A model generated the notes under the pieces. It ran no database searches. It worked only from the letters and a program-made list of their open reading frames with translations, and was not told the origin of the DNA. Shown in pieces: positions 7,039 to 14,274 of a DNA stretch of 30,254 bases. The translations under genes were made by a program, and so were the position numbers. Position 1 is the stretch's first letter. Each line of letters begins with the position of its first letter. This DNA comes from Sphaerochaeta sp. (GTDB lineage: Bacteria > Spirochaetota > Spirochaetia > Sphaerochaetales > Sphaerochaetaceae), in assembly GCA_003456855.1 (NCBI GenBank), contig DMOO01000243.1, forward strand, positions 1 through 30,254, in the 5' to 3' direction.

Positions 7039-8271
7039 ATGAAAAAAGCTTTGGTCGTCGTTCTTGTGCTTGCTCTCGCTGTCTGCAGCGTGTTCGCAGG
7101 TGATTTCAAGTTCCTGTTCACGGAGCTTGACCAGCATCCTGAGATTCTCGCAGGTTTCCTGCCGACTCTCACAACCATTGGTGTAGGCTACAATGGTCTG
7201 GACCTCATTGAAGGGGATCTGACACAGGTGCAGGTCACGCTTGGTGGAGGCTACACGCAGAGGGCACTGTTCCAGGATCCTGCAACAGGTGAGCCTCTGA
7301 TCGACAACCAGATGCTCTACGATACCATCCAGATGAGATGGAACCTGAAGTTCCTGCAGGGCTTCGGTGACTCCTGGGTTCCGGGAAAGGACCTTGTGAC
7401 CGCCTATGTTGGCTACGAGGGAAGAGTTGAGAAGGGCGTGGACTCAATGGTCCTTGGCCAGGAGAGGCTTCGTGGAACATCGGGTGCAACTGCAATCCCA
7501 AGCTTGGATGCATGGTTCAACGACACAAGCGGGACATGTGGTTGGGGCTCCACAAAGGCAGGCAACCTTATCTACCCGGATCTGGCAGATGACTACTCAG
7601 CCTTCATGACCAACTTCTACGTTGGTGCAAAGCTCAACCTGATGGATGACAAGATGGTGTCCAACGAGGGCGCCACAGCTGAGATCAAGCTGCAGTTCGC
7701 ACCTGGTTTCATCAAGGATGGGGCATCATACTACAGCGTCACCTTCAACGGAGTCGCAGGTACAACCCTCTTCGAGATCGCCAACAAGAAGGGCAGAAAC
7801 CTCTTCTCCATCGTTGCAATCGACAGAGTCAACGTGAACTGGACAGACGGAGACTCTGTTCCGGTCTACGCCTCAATGCCTGTCTCCCTTGGTAGAAAGG
7901 TCCGTGGCTTCAACACCAACAGCTTCAACACCAACTTCACAGTTGTGAACAACCTGGACATCCGTCTTGCTGGACCGGAGCCTGTCATGGATGGAATCTT
8001 CCCGAGACTCAACATCTTCTTCGACATGGGCTGGCATGCCGGAAACTACTTCAACACAGGACACAACGGAATCTCCGCGAAGACTGCATCAGCGATGGCT
8101 GAGAAGTATGGTCTTGAGCGCTTTCTGTGCTCAACAGGCTTCCAGCTTGAGATGTGCTTCTTCGACTTCATCGACCTCGGCTTCCAGCTGGCATACCTGA
8201 TCAACGGAGCCAACCCGAGGAACCCGGGCTCGAGCTTCATCACAGGGGCAACGTTCTTCCTGGACTTCTGA
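7039..8271 (+). CDS. Exported beta-barrel-like protein, paralogue 2
   Basis: This 410-residue protein has a textbook signal peptide (MKKALVVVLVLALAVCSVFA, cleavage before GDF). It has long Gly/aromatic-rich alternating strands and ends in Phe (TFFLDF), the C-terminal aromatic typical of outer-membrane barrels inserted by the BAM machinery. Its N-terminal half aligns with paralogue 1 through HPE-x-x-x-GFLP, G-V-G-Y-N-G, QRALFQDPATGEPL and LQGFGDSW. A ribosome-binding site (AAAGGGG) precedes ATG 7039, and only 15 bases separate it from the upstream gene, so the two are cotranscribed. A terminator follows. It could be a porin or an abundant surface protein; the substrate is unknown. Codon choice is strongly biased to C-ending codons, which would fit high expression. 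Confidence 0.8.
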   Translation: MKKALVVVLVLALAVCSVFAGDFKFLFTELDQHPEILAGFLPTLTTIGVGYNGLDLIEGDLTQVQVTLGGGYTQRALFQDPATGEPLIDNQMLYDTIQMRWNLKFLQGFGDSWVPGKDLVTAYVGYEGRVEKGVDSMVLGQERLRGTSGATAIPSLDAWFNDTSGTCGWGSTKAGNLIYPDLADDYSAFMTNFYVGAKLNLMDDKMVSNEGATAEIKLQFAPGFIKDGASYYSVTFNGVAGTTLFEIANKKGRNLFSIVAIDRVNVNWTDGDSVPVYASMPVSLGRKVRGFNTNSFNTNFTVVNNLDIRLAGPEPVMDGIFPRLNIFFDMGWHAGNYFNTGHNGISAKTASAMAEKYGLERFLCSTGFQLEMCFFDFIDLGFQLAYLINGANPRNPGSSFITGATFFLDF

Positions 8272-8292
8272 TCTGTTGAAATTCGAATCCAA

Positions 8293-8329
8293 TGCGCAGG
8301 CTTGCAATTCAGGTCTGCGCAATTTTTTT
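8293..8329 (+). terminator. Terminator after the outer-membrane protein pair
   Basis: A 7-bp stem, TGCGCAG (8293-8299) with CTGCGCA (8315-8321), is followed by seven Ts. The loop is long (15 bases) but partly self-complementary. Confidence 0.75.
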
Positions 8330-8335
8330 GCGCAA

Positions 8336-8364
8336 TTGATTTAAAGGCATGTTTTCAGTACAAT
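8336..8364 (+). promoter_or_regulatory. Promoter of lysS
   Basis: TTGATT (8336-8341) and TACAAT (8359-8364) are exactly 17 bases apart. The expected start of transcription is at 8371-8372, which coincides with ATG 8372. The upstream ATG 8363 lies within the -10 box and so cannot be on the transcript. Confidence 0.72.
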
Positions 8365-8371
8365 GCCCCCT

Positions 8372-9943
8372 ATGGAACAGCAGAATTCAGTACATTGGGC
8401 GGATATATACGCCGACAAGATCATAAGGGAGAAGGGCGACAAGGCCCTCTACACCTGCGCTTCCGGAATCACACCATCCGGAACTGTCCACATTGGAAAC
8501 TTCAGAGAGATCATCTCTGTAGACCTCGTTGTTAAAGCACTCAGACAGAAGGGAAAGAACGTAAGGTTCATCTATTCCTGGGATGACTATGATGTCTTCA
8601 GAAAGGTCCCTAAGAACATGCCTGAGCAGGAGCTTTTGGCAACATACCTCAGAAAGCCTATCACTCTGGTCCCTGACACAACCAAGAGAGCAGACAACTA
8701 TGCCCGTGGAAACGAGCTTGATGTCGAGGAGAAGCTCCCTATCGTAGGTGTCTACCCGGAGTATCTCTATCAGGCACAGCGCTACAGAAGCTCCATGTAT
8801 GCAGAGCAGATGAAGCAGGCCCTGGAACTGAAGCCTCAGATCATCGCGGTTCTTAACCAGTACAGATCAGAGCCTCTCGATGACTCCTGGTGGCCGATTG
8901 CGGTCTTCAGCTCTTTCACGGACAAGGACAACACGACAATCCTCTCCTGGGACGGCGAGTACGGTATCACATACCGTGACAACGACCTGAACAAGGAGGA
9001 GACCATCGACCTCAGAACCACACCGTACGCAAAGCTCCACTGGAGAGTGGACTGGCCTATGCGTTGGGTCAAGGAGGGCGTTGACTTCGAGCCTGCAGGA
9101 AAGGACCACCACTCAAAGGGCGGAAGCTTCGACACCTCGAAGCAGATCGTCGAGTTCTTCGGCGGCCATGCCCCAGTGTCCTTCCAGTATGACTTCATCT
9201 CGATCAAGGGTCGTGGTGGAAAGATCTCATCCTCAAGCGGTGAGGTCGTCTCCCTGGGCGATGTCCTTGAGGTCTACACACCGGAGCTGACAAGGTTCCT
9301 CTTCGCATCCACAAGACCGAACACGGAGTTCGCGATCTCCTTCGACCTCGATGTCCTGAAGCTCTACGAGGACTACGACAACTGCGAGAGAAGATACTTC
9401 GGACTCCTTCCTTGCAACGAGAAGAAGCTTGCAATGGAGAGAAGGGTGTACGAGCTCTCACAGGTGGGTGATGTTCCAAAGACACCTGGCTACCAGATCC
9501 CGTTCAGACATCTGTGCAACCTGCTCCAGATCAACAGCGGAGACATCGAGAAGGTCGTCTCCTCACTTCCAGATGTGCAGGAGGACCAGATCGAGAGACT
9601 CAGAACCAGATGCCGCTGCGCATGGACATGGATCACAACGTTCTCACCAGAGGACTTCAGATTCTCAGTGGCAACAGCTGACAGCCCGAAGCAGGATCTG
9701 GACGATGACGGCGTGAAGGCAGTCAAGGCTCTCTGCGCAAAGGTGCAGTCCTGGGACGGAAAGGACGAGAAGGAGCTTTCACAGCTGGTCTACGACGCAG
9801 CCGCAGAGGCCGGTGTAGAGAACACAGTCCTGTTCACTGCAACCTACAAGGCCCTGATCGGTAAGGAGAAGGGACCTAAGCTCGCCGGTTTCATCAACAC
9901 AATCGGCAAGGACAGGGTTGTCGAGGTCCTTTCAAAGTATTGA
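8372..9943 (+). CDS. lysS: Class I lysyl-tRNA synthetase
   Basis: This protein of about 523 residues charges tRNA-Lys with lysine in the cytoplasm. It is the class I, archaeal-type enzyme found in spirochaetes and a few other bacteria, not the class II LysS of most bacteria. Evidence is the HIGH-type motif SGTVHIGNFRE (about residues 36-46), the KMSKS-type motif GGKISSSSGEV (about 282-292), a Rossmann fold between them, and the alpha-helical C-terminal anticodon-binding domain. Length matches the family (about 520-530). An ATG at 8363 is in frame, but the promoter's -10 box covers it, so ATG 8372 is the first usable start and the message is probably leaderless. It is monocistronic, bounded by terminators on both sides, and convergent with era. 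Confidence 0.95.
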   Translation: MEQQNSVHWADIYADKIIREKGDKALYTCASGITPSGTVHIGNFREIISVDLVVKALRQKGKNVRFIYSWDDYDVFRKVPKNMPEQELLATYLRKPITLVPDTTKRADNYARGNELDVEEKLPIVGVYPEYLYQAQRYRSSMYAEQMKQALELKPQIIAVLNQYRSEPLDDSWWPIAVFSSFTDKDNTTILSWDGEYGITYRDNDLNKEETIDLRTTPYAKLHWRVDWPMRWVKEGVDFEPAGKDHHSKGGSFDTSKQIVEFFGGHAPVSFQYDFISIKGRGGKISSSSGEVVSLGDVLEVYTPELTRFLFASTRPNTEFAISFDLDVLKLYEDYDNCERRYFGLLPCNEKKLAMERRVYELSQVGDVPKTPGYQIPFRHLCNLLQINSGDIEKVVSSLPDVQEDQIERLRTRCRCAWTWITTFSPEDFRFSVATADSPKQDLDDDGVKAVKALCAKVQSWDGKDEKELSQLVYDAAAEAGVENTVLFTATYKALIGKEKGPKLAGFINTIGKDRVVEVLSKY

Positions 9944-9962
9944 TTGTAGACTGACAGCATTT

Positions 9963-10004
9963 AAAAAGGCTTGGAACCGTTGGGAACCAAGCCTTTAATT
10001 TTTT
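9963..10004. terminator. Bidirectional terminator between lysS and era
   Basis: A perfect 10-bp stem (AAAGGCTTGG at 9965-9974 and CCAAGCCTTT at 9987-9996) is flanked by an A-run on the left and AATTTTTT on the right. It serves the convergent genes lysS (plus) and era (minus). Confidence 0.9.
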
Positions 10005-10005
10005 G

Positions 10006-10899
10006 TCAGCTCTGTGTGTCCTTGAAGACCTTTGACAGGATCATGTCGTTGCTCTTCCACTTGCCGTTGACCCTGACTCTGAGGTCCAGCTCCAGCTTTG
10101 AGCCCGGGAAGATCTTCTTGATTTCCTTGAAAGAGGCGATTCTTATCTTTTTTATGTTCTCTCCGCCCTTGCCGACCATTATTCCCTTCTGGCTTTCGCG
10201 CTCGACGGTGATGAAGGCCCTTATCCAGACCTTTCCTTCCTCTGCGTTGTACTCGAGGTCGGAGACCTCAACCATGATCGCATATGGAATCTCTGCTGTG
10301 ACGGAGTTCATTGCCTTCTCGCGGATGATCTCGGAGACGCGGAACTCAAGGTCCTGGTCCGTCCAGGTGTTCTCATCGTAGAGAAGCTCGCCCTCAGGGG
10401 CATGCTTGAAGAGCTCGATCAGTATCTCGTCCACTCCCTCATCGGCCTTTGCGGAGGCCACAAGGACCACTCTGCCTGGCATGCTGCGCTTCAGATACTC
10501 CTGGGCTTCCTCTATCTGCTTGTCTGAAAGGATGTCCTTCTTGTTGATGCAGCAGACTACAGGGACCGTCAGGCCGCTGAGCATGTAGGTGATGGAGTCC
10601 TCCTCGTCACCAGGTTTGCGCGTGGCGTCCATCATGTACAGAACTGCATCGGTCTCCTCCAGGGACGAGACCGCGATGTCCTGCATCTTCTTGTTGAACT
10701 TCTTCTCCGAGAGGTGGTAGCCCGGGGTGTCTGTGAAGATCAGCTGTCCGCGGCTGTCCGTGTAGATACCACGGATGGCGTTTCTGGTTGTGTGGGGAGT
10801 CGGTGAGGTGATCGAGACCTTTGACTCGCAGATCGTGTTGAGAAGGGTGGACTTGCCTGATGATGGGCGGCCGATTATGGCCACTGATGCGCATTTCAT
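10006..10899 (-). CDS. era: GTPase Era
   Basis: The protein of about 297 residues is a GTP-binding factor that helps 16S rRNA maturation and 30S subunit assembly. The G domain has the P-loop GRPSSGKST (residues 10-18), the switch region PHTTRN, DTPGYH (G3), NKKD (G4) and SAKAD (G5). The C-terminal KH RNA-binding domain has the signature MVGKGGENIKKI. The open frame reaches 10923, but a perfect TATAAT lies at 10906-10911 on the minus strand and the predicted transcription start falls on the A of ATG 10899. The real protein therefore most likely starts MKCASVAIIG, with a leaderless mRNA. It converges with lysS and diverges from clpP. Confidence 0.95.
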   Translation of the reverse strand: MKCASVAIIGRPSSGKSTLLNTICESKVSITSPTPHTTRNAIRGIYTDSRGQLIFTDTPGYHLSEKKFNKKMQDIAVSSLEETDAVLYMMDATRKPGDEEDSITYMLSGLTVPVVCCINKKDILSDKQIEEAQEYLKRSMPGRVVLVASAKADEGVDEILIELFKHAPEGELLYDENTWTDQDLEFRVSEIIREKAMNSVTAEIPYAIMVEVSDLEYNAEEGKVWIRAFITVERESQKGIMVGKGGENIKKIRIASFKEIKKIFPGSKLELDLRVRVNGKWKSNDMILSKVFKDTQS

Positions 10900-10905
10900 A
10901 AGGCC

Positions 10906-10911
10906 ATTATA
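10906..10911 (-). promoter_or_regulatory. -10 box of era (leaderless start)
   Basis: On the minus strand a perfect TATAAT is followed by GGCCTT and then ATG 10899. The usual seven-base distance from the -10 box places the first transcribed base on the start codon. No clear -35 hexamer is visible. Confidence 0.65.
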
Positions 10912-10992
10912 TCGATAATTCACAAAATGAAAAGCAAGTTGGTTACCCTCTGTCTGAATAGAAGTTGTAATTAAGTCGGATTGTTGTTATTT

Positions 10993-11011
10993 TATACTAG
11001 ATTCGGAGGGG
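10993..11011 (+). promoter_or_regulatory. -10 box and ribosome-binding site of clpP
   Basis: TATACT (10993-10998) is followed by GGAGGGG (11005-11011), four bases before ATG 11016. The leader would be only about ten bases. No convincing -35 element is seen. Confidence 0.6.
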
Positions 11012-11015
11012 CAAG

Positions 11016-11597
11016 ATGAGACTTGAAGACGATAAAGAGAAAAAGACAGCCGAGAACCCAATGGGACAGTATGACAGACTGCTCAAGACACGTTCACTGC
11101 TTCTGTCCGGAGAGGTGAACAAGGACTCCGCTGACAAGCTCATCAAGGACATGCTGGTCCTTGAGTCCGAGAGCAACGACCCCATCTGGATCTTCATCAA
11201 CTCCCCTGGTGGAGATGTCGATGCCGGCTTCGCCATCTATGACATGGCAAGATTCGTCTCCTGTCCTGTCTACATGGTCGGAATGGGCCTCGTTGCAAGT
11301 TCAGCTGCATTGATTCTGCTTGCAGTGCCTGCAGAGCGCAGAATCGGCCTTCCCAACTCATCCTATCTGATCCATCAGCCGCTCAGCGAGATGAGGGGCA
11401 ATGCAACTGAGATCGAGATCCATGCCATGCAGCTGGAGAAGATGAAGGCTAAGCTCAACGCCATCATCGCCGAGGCAACCGGAAAGAGCCTTGAGATCGT
11501 GTCCCAGGACACTGACAGGGACCACTGGCTCGACGCCGAAGAGGCAATGGCCTACGGCCTGATCAGCAAGATATCAAAGACCAGAGAGTCCCTCTGA
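11016..11597 (+). CDS. clpP: ClpP-type ATP-dependent protease subunit
   Basis: The 193-residue serine peptidase should form the barrel that degrades unfolded proteins fed by a Clp ATPase (ClpX, ClpA or ClpC), none of which is in the window. The catalytic triad is present: S95 in GLVASSAAL, H120 in YLIHQPL and D169 in QDTDRDHW. INSPGGDVDAGFAIYD and the AEEAMAYGLIS C-terminal segment are also typical. The residues around the nucleophile differ from the usual G-x-A-A-S-M-G/A (here G-L-V-A-S-S-A), which suggests this may be a second, divergent ClpP paralogue rather than the housekeeping one. There is no propeptide of note. It is divergent from era and followed by the shared regulatory element of the next gene, without a clear terminator. 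Confidence 0.9.
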   Translation: MRLEDDKEKKTAENPMGQYDRLLKTRSLLLSGEVNKDSADKLIKDMLVLESESNDPIWIFINSPGGDVDAGFAIYDMARFVSCPVYMVGMGLVASSAALILLAVPAERRIGLPNSSYLIHQPLSEMRGNATEIEIHAMQLEKMKAKLNAIIAEATGKSLEIVSQDTDRDHWLDAEEAMAYGLISKISKTRESL

Positions 11598-11624
11598 ACA
11601 AATCCTTGCGTCTAAACAAGTTGT

Positions 11625-11668
11625 AAAAAAATCTTAATCTTTTTTACTTTTTCTCTGTATATATAGGC
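11625..11668 (+). promoter_or_regulatory. Copy A of a 35-base element shared with comEC
   Basis: The element runs from seven As at 11625 through TCTTAATC, a T-tract, ACTTTTTC and CTGTA ending at 11659, then nine bases to ATG 11669. It matches the sequence in front of comEC (21920-21954) at 32 of 35 positions without gaps and with the same 9-base distance to ATG. There is no Shine-Dalgarno sequence. A TATATA at 11658-11663 could act as a -10 box here but has no counterpart in the comEC copy. Confidence 0.65.
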
Positions 11669-12673
11669 ATGAAGAAAAAAAGTGGAAAGATCCGGATTCT
11701 GCTTGTAGTCTCAATGTCACTTCTTCTGCTGTCCTCCTGCAATGGCCAGGGGATGGAGGAGAAAAGCAGGACCATATGCGTTGCCCAATGGAATGTCCAG
11801 AACCTCTTCAATGCAGAGCTTGACGGCATGGAGTATACCGAATACACGCCTGGGTCAGGGTGGGGACAGTCCGATTACGAGAAGAGGTTGACCAACGTGA
11901 GGAAGGTCCTCCATTATTTGCCTGACTCAAGCGATTATGTAGTTGTTTTGAATGAAATTGAGTGTTCAAATGTAATAGAAGATATAATAAATTCAGCTGA
12001 TATAGCTGAATTAGGCTTTCATTGGTATGCCTGCACAGAAGAGGAAAGCCTTGCCATCCAGAGTGCGGTTCTAAGCTCAATACCGATTGTCGGGGCAAGG
12101 GTCCACCAGGTCTCATCCGGACTGAGGCCGGTGCTTGAGGTCGAACTGGACACGGGTAGGGAGAAGCTCTTTGTCCTGGCCGTGCACTTCAAGTCAAACG
12201 TCGGTGGGGTGGATGACACCAGAAAGGACAGGCTAGAGGCTGCCAGGGTGGTGTCCCAGGTTGCCGCCACATTGCAGGTGGACAATCCGGGGTGCATAGT
12301 CATGGTCTGTGGGGACCTGAACGAGGAATGCTGGGACGATTGCAGCATGGGAAGATCGCGTTACTGCTCCAGTCCCCTTAAGGTCTCCGGGTCCTTCGAG
12401 CAGGGTTTCTGGTACTGTTTCTGGATGGACAGCGCACTGGAGCTCTGGCCTTCGGGGTCCTACTACTACGACGGCTATTGGCGCTGCTACGACAACATTC
12501 TGGTGTCCGCGGCGGCCAAGGACGGGACTGGATTCGAGTTCTCGACAGCTGGTGTTGTGTTCAAGGGGGTGCTCAAGACAGCCGATTCAAAACCTTTTGC
12601 ATGGAATAGGCAATTGCTTATAGGAGTGTCCGATCATGTGCCCATATGGGCCGTTTTTGCCGAGATGCCGTGA
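11669..12673 (+). CDS. Endonuclease/exonuclease/phosphatase-family lipoprotein
   Basis: The 334-residue protein starts with a lipoprotein signal peptide (hydrophobic LLVVSMSLLLL and lipobox LSSC, Cys 24), so it should be attached to a membrane outside the cytoplasm. The rest is an EEP-fold hydrolase with all key motifs in order: QWNVQNLF (N42), LNEIE (metal-binding Glu 96 or 98), AVHFKSN (H173), CGDLNEE (D216, N218), YDNILVS (D275, N276) and the terminal SDHVPIW (D322, H323). Members cleave phosphodiesters in DNA, RNA, lipids or other substrates; an exported nuclease is the likeliest role. It has no Shine-Dalgarno sequence and shares a regulatory element with comEC, which would suit processing of external DNA (inference). 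A short AT-rich patch (about 11935-12020) differs in codon use from the rest. Confidence 0.82.
   Translation: MKKKSGKIRILLVVSMSLLLLSSCNGQGMEEKSRTICVAQWNVQNLFNAELDGMEYTEYTPGSGWGQSDYEKRLTNVRKVLHYLPDSSDYVVVLNEIECSNVIEDIINSADIAELGFHWYACTEEESLAIQSAVLSSIPIVGARVHQVSSGLRPVLEVELDTGREKLFVLAVHFKSNVGGVDDTRKDRLEAARVVSQVAATLQVDNPGCIVMVCGDLNEECWDDCSMGRSRYCSSPLKVSGSFEQGFWYCFWMDSALELWPSGSYYYDGYWRCYDNILVSAAAKDGTGFEFSTAGVVFKGVLKTADSKPFAWNRQLLIGVSDHVPIWAVFAEMP
11983..12012 (+). repeat. Promoter-like box and 9-bp inverted repeat inside the EEP lipoprotein gene
   Basis: Within the coding region, TATAAT (11983-11988) is immediately followed by AATTCAGCT (11990-11998), five bases, and AGCTGAATT (12004-12012), a perfect inverted repeat. 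TTGAGT lies at 11958-11963. It sits in an unusually AT-rich stretch. It may be chance caused by the base composition, or an internal regulatory site. Confidence 0.35.
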
Positions 12674-12782
12674 TTCTGTGGTTGATTTGGGTGGACATTG
12701 ATATAAATTACTTTTATGATTTGTATGATTGGCTATTTTTGTAGTCAGGAAATTATAACTCTAATGGAGAGTGGATTTAACT

Positions 12783-14258
12783 ATGATGACCAGAAAAAAG
12801 TTGCTCGCCGTTTTCATTGTGCTTGCATTCACAGCCGCAATGATCTTTGCCGACGGGCTTTTTTACCAGTCACAGGTTGGGTCAGAGGCTATTGACAGCT
12901 CCTATACAGCCCAGCTTGGCATCCCGACAGAAAATACAGCAGTAACAGCAACGACAATTCCTGCCAATGCGGTTCTTCAGGCAATCGGAAACTCCGATTA
13001 CCCAGTGACTCCGGGAGACACATTCCTGCTCAGTTACTCTGAAGGCAAGAACCTCATTTCCCTGAATCTTCAGGCTGACAGCAACTGCAAGGTCTCGATC
13101 CAGTCAGTTGGAGTGGTCAATGCTGCAGGCATGACATACAGTGAGTTCAAGGAATACGTAGAGAACCTCATTTCGACATACTACAACTTCTCGGCTCCTC
13201 AACTGCAGCTGGTGAGCTGCGGTGTCTTCTCCGTAAGAGTCTATGGGGAGGTCTCGTACTCACAGTACGTCACGGCATGGGGTCTTACCAGACTCTCCGA
13301 TCTTGCCATCTATGCAATGGACACTGCATCAACCAGAGCTGTCGAGGTCACCTATCGTGATGGAAGCACGAAGTCCTATGACCTCTACAATGCACTCAGA
13401 AACGGGTCTGCAGAGGACAATCCTCTTCTTTCCCCTGGCTGTGAGGTCCGCTTCCAGAAAGCCTCCACAATCGTAAGCCTCAACGGTGCAGTCGCCAGGA
13501 CCGGCGTCTATCAGCCGCTTGACGGCGAGACCCTTTACGACCTTGTCCAGAACTATGCAGGAGGTCTTCTCAGCTCGGCGGATGCCCAGAGCATCAGGAT
13601 CTCCAACTATGCTGGCGGAGCCTACTCCTCAAGGTATCTCAGTCTTGAGGATGCAAAGTCCTACACACCTGCCAACGGCGATGTCATCTCTGCTGTCTAC
13701 GGCAGCCAGAACCTTCCTTATGTCACAATCTCTGGCGCAATAGTGCCCGATTCATCAAGCGACACCATCTCATCCACGAACAGGACCATGTACAGCTTCC
13801 TGCCTGGAGAGACTGTTCAGCAGCTCCTTGCCAACATCTCATCGATGTTGACATCAACCAGCGATGCAGGTTCCGCCTACATCCTCCGCGATGGTTCAAG
13901 AATCTCAATCGAGGACAAGGACATCGCTCTGGAGCAGGGTGACACGGTGGTCATCCCGTTCTCAAGCCAGGCCATCACCGTAACTGGTTACGTCAAGAAT
14001 CCGGGAACCTTCGAGTATGTCCCTGGAATGACGAAAGACTATTACATCTCCCTTGCAGGCGGATTCACCGATTCCGCAAGCGGCAAGGTCAAGGTATCGG
14101 GTGGCAATGCCGGGGATGAGATCCCTGCAGGCGCCACAATCAAGGCCAACAACAACAATCTGACGACCACACTGACGCTGACCGCGTCTGTGCTCGCCAT
14201 TGTCAGCACCATTCTGACGATTGTGATCAACGGTCACACGATAACGACTTGGTTCTAA
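12783..14258 (+). CDS. Polysaccharide export (OPX/Wza-like) protein with SLBB domains
   Basis: The protein of about 491 residues has a signal peptide (MMTRKKLLAVFIVLAF...IFA) without a lipobox Cys, unlike E. coli Wza. The N-terminal poly-export domain (DYPVTPGDTFLLSYSEG through EFKEYVENLIS) is followed by SLBB-like repeats: VRVYGEVSYSQYV, VSLNGAVARTGVYQPLDG, VTISGAIV and ITVTGYVKNPGTFEYVPGM with the typical AGGF ending. A C-terminal hydrophobic helix (TLTASVLAIVSTILTIVI) matches the position of Wza's membrane-crossing helix. It should form the periplasmic and outer-membrane conduit for an extracellular polysaccharide. GTG 12771 is in frame, but ATG 12783 gives the proper signal peptide and has GGAGA (12766-12770) upstream, at a rather long distance. 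The kinase gene follows 16 bases later. Confidence 0.85.
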   Translation: MMTRKKLLAVFIVLAFTAAMIFADGLFYQSQVGSEAIDSSYTAQLGIPTENTAVTATTIPANAVLQAIGNSDYPVTPGDTFLLSYSEGKNLISLNLQADSNCKVSIQSVGVVNAAGMTYSEFKEYVENLISTYYNFSAPQLQLVSCGVFSVRVYGEVSYSQYVTAWGLTRLSDLAIYAMDTASTRAVEVTYRDGSTKSYDLYNALRNGSAEDNPLLSPGCEVRFQKASTIVSLNGAVARTGVYQPLDGETLYDLVQNYAGGLLSSADAQSIRISNYAGGAYSSRYLSLEDAKSYTPANGDVISAVYGSQNLPYVTISGAIVPDSSSDTISSTNRTMYSFLPGETVQQLLANISSMLTSTSDAGSAYILRDGSRISIEDKDIALEQGDTVVIPFSSQAITVTGYVKNPGTFEYVPGMTKDYYISLAGGFTDSASGKVKVSGGNAGDEIPAGATIKANNNNLTTTLTLTASVLAIVSTILTIVINGHTITTWF

Positions 14259-14274
14259 GGATGGAGGTAGAGAG

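Noticed and set aside
8363..8371. ATG 8363 as start of lysS
   Set aside because: It overlaps the -10 box TACAAT and would not be on the transcript; the next ATG is at 8372.
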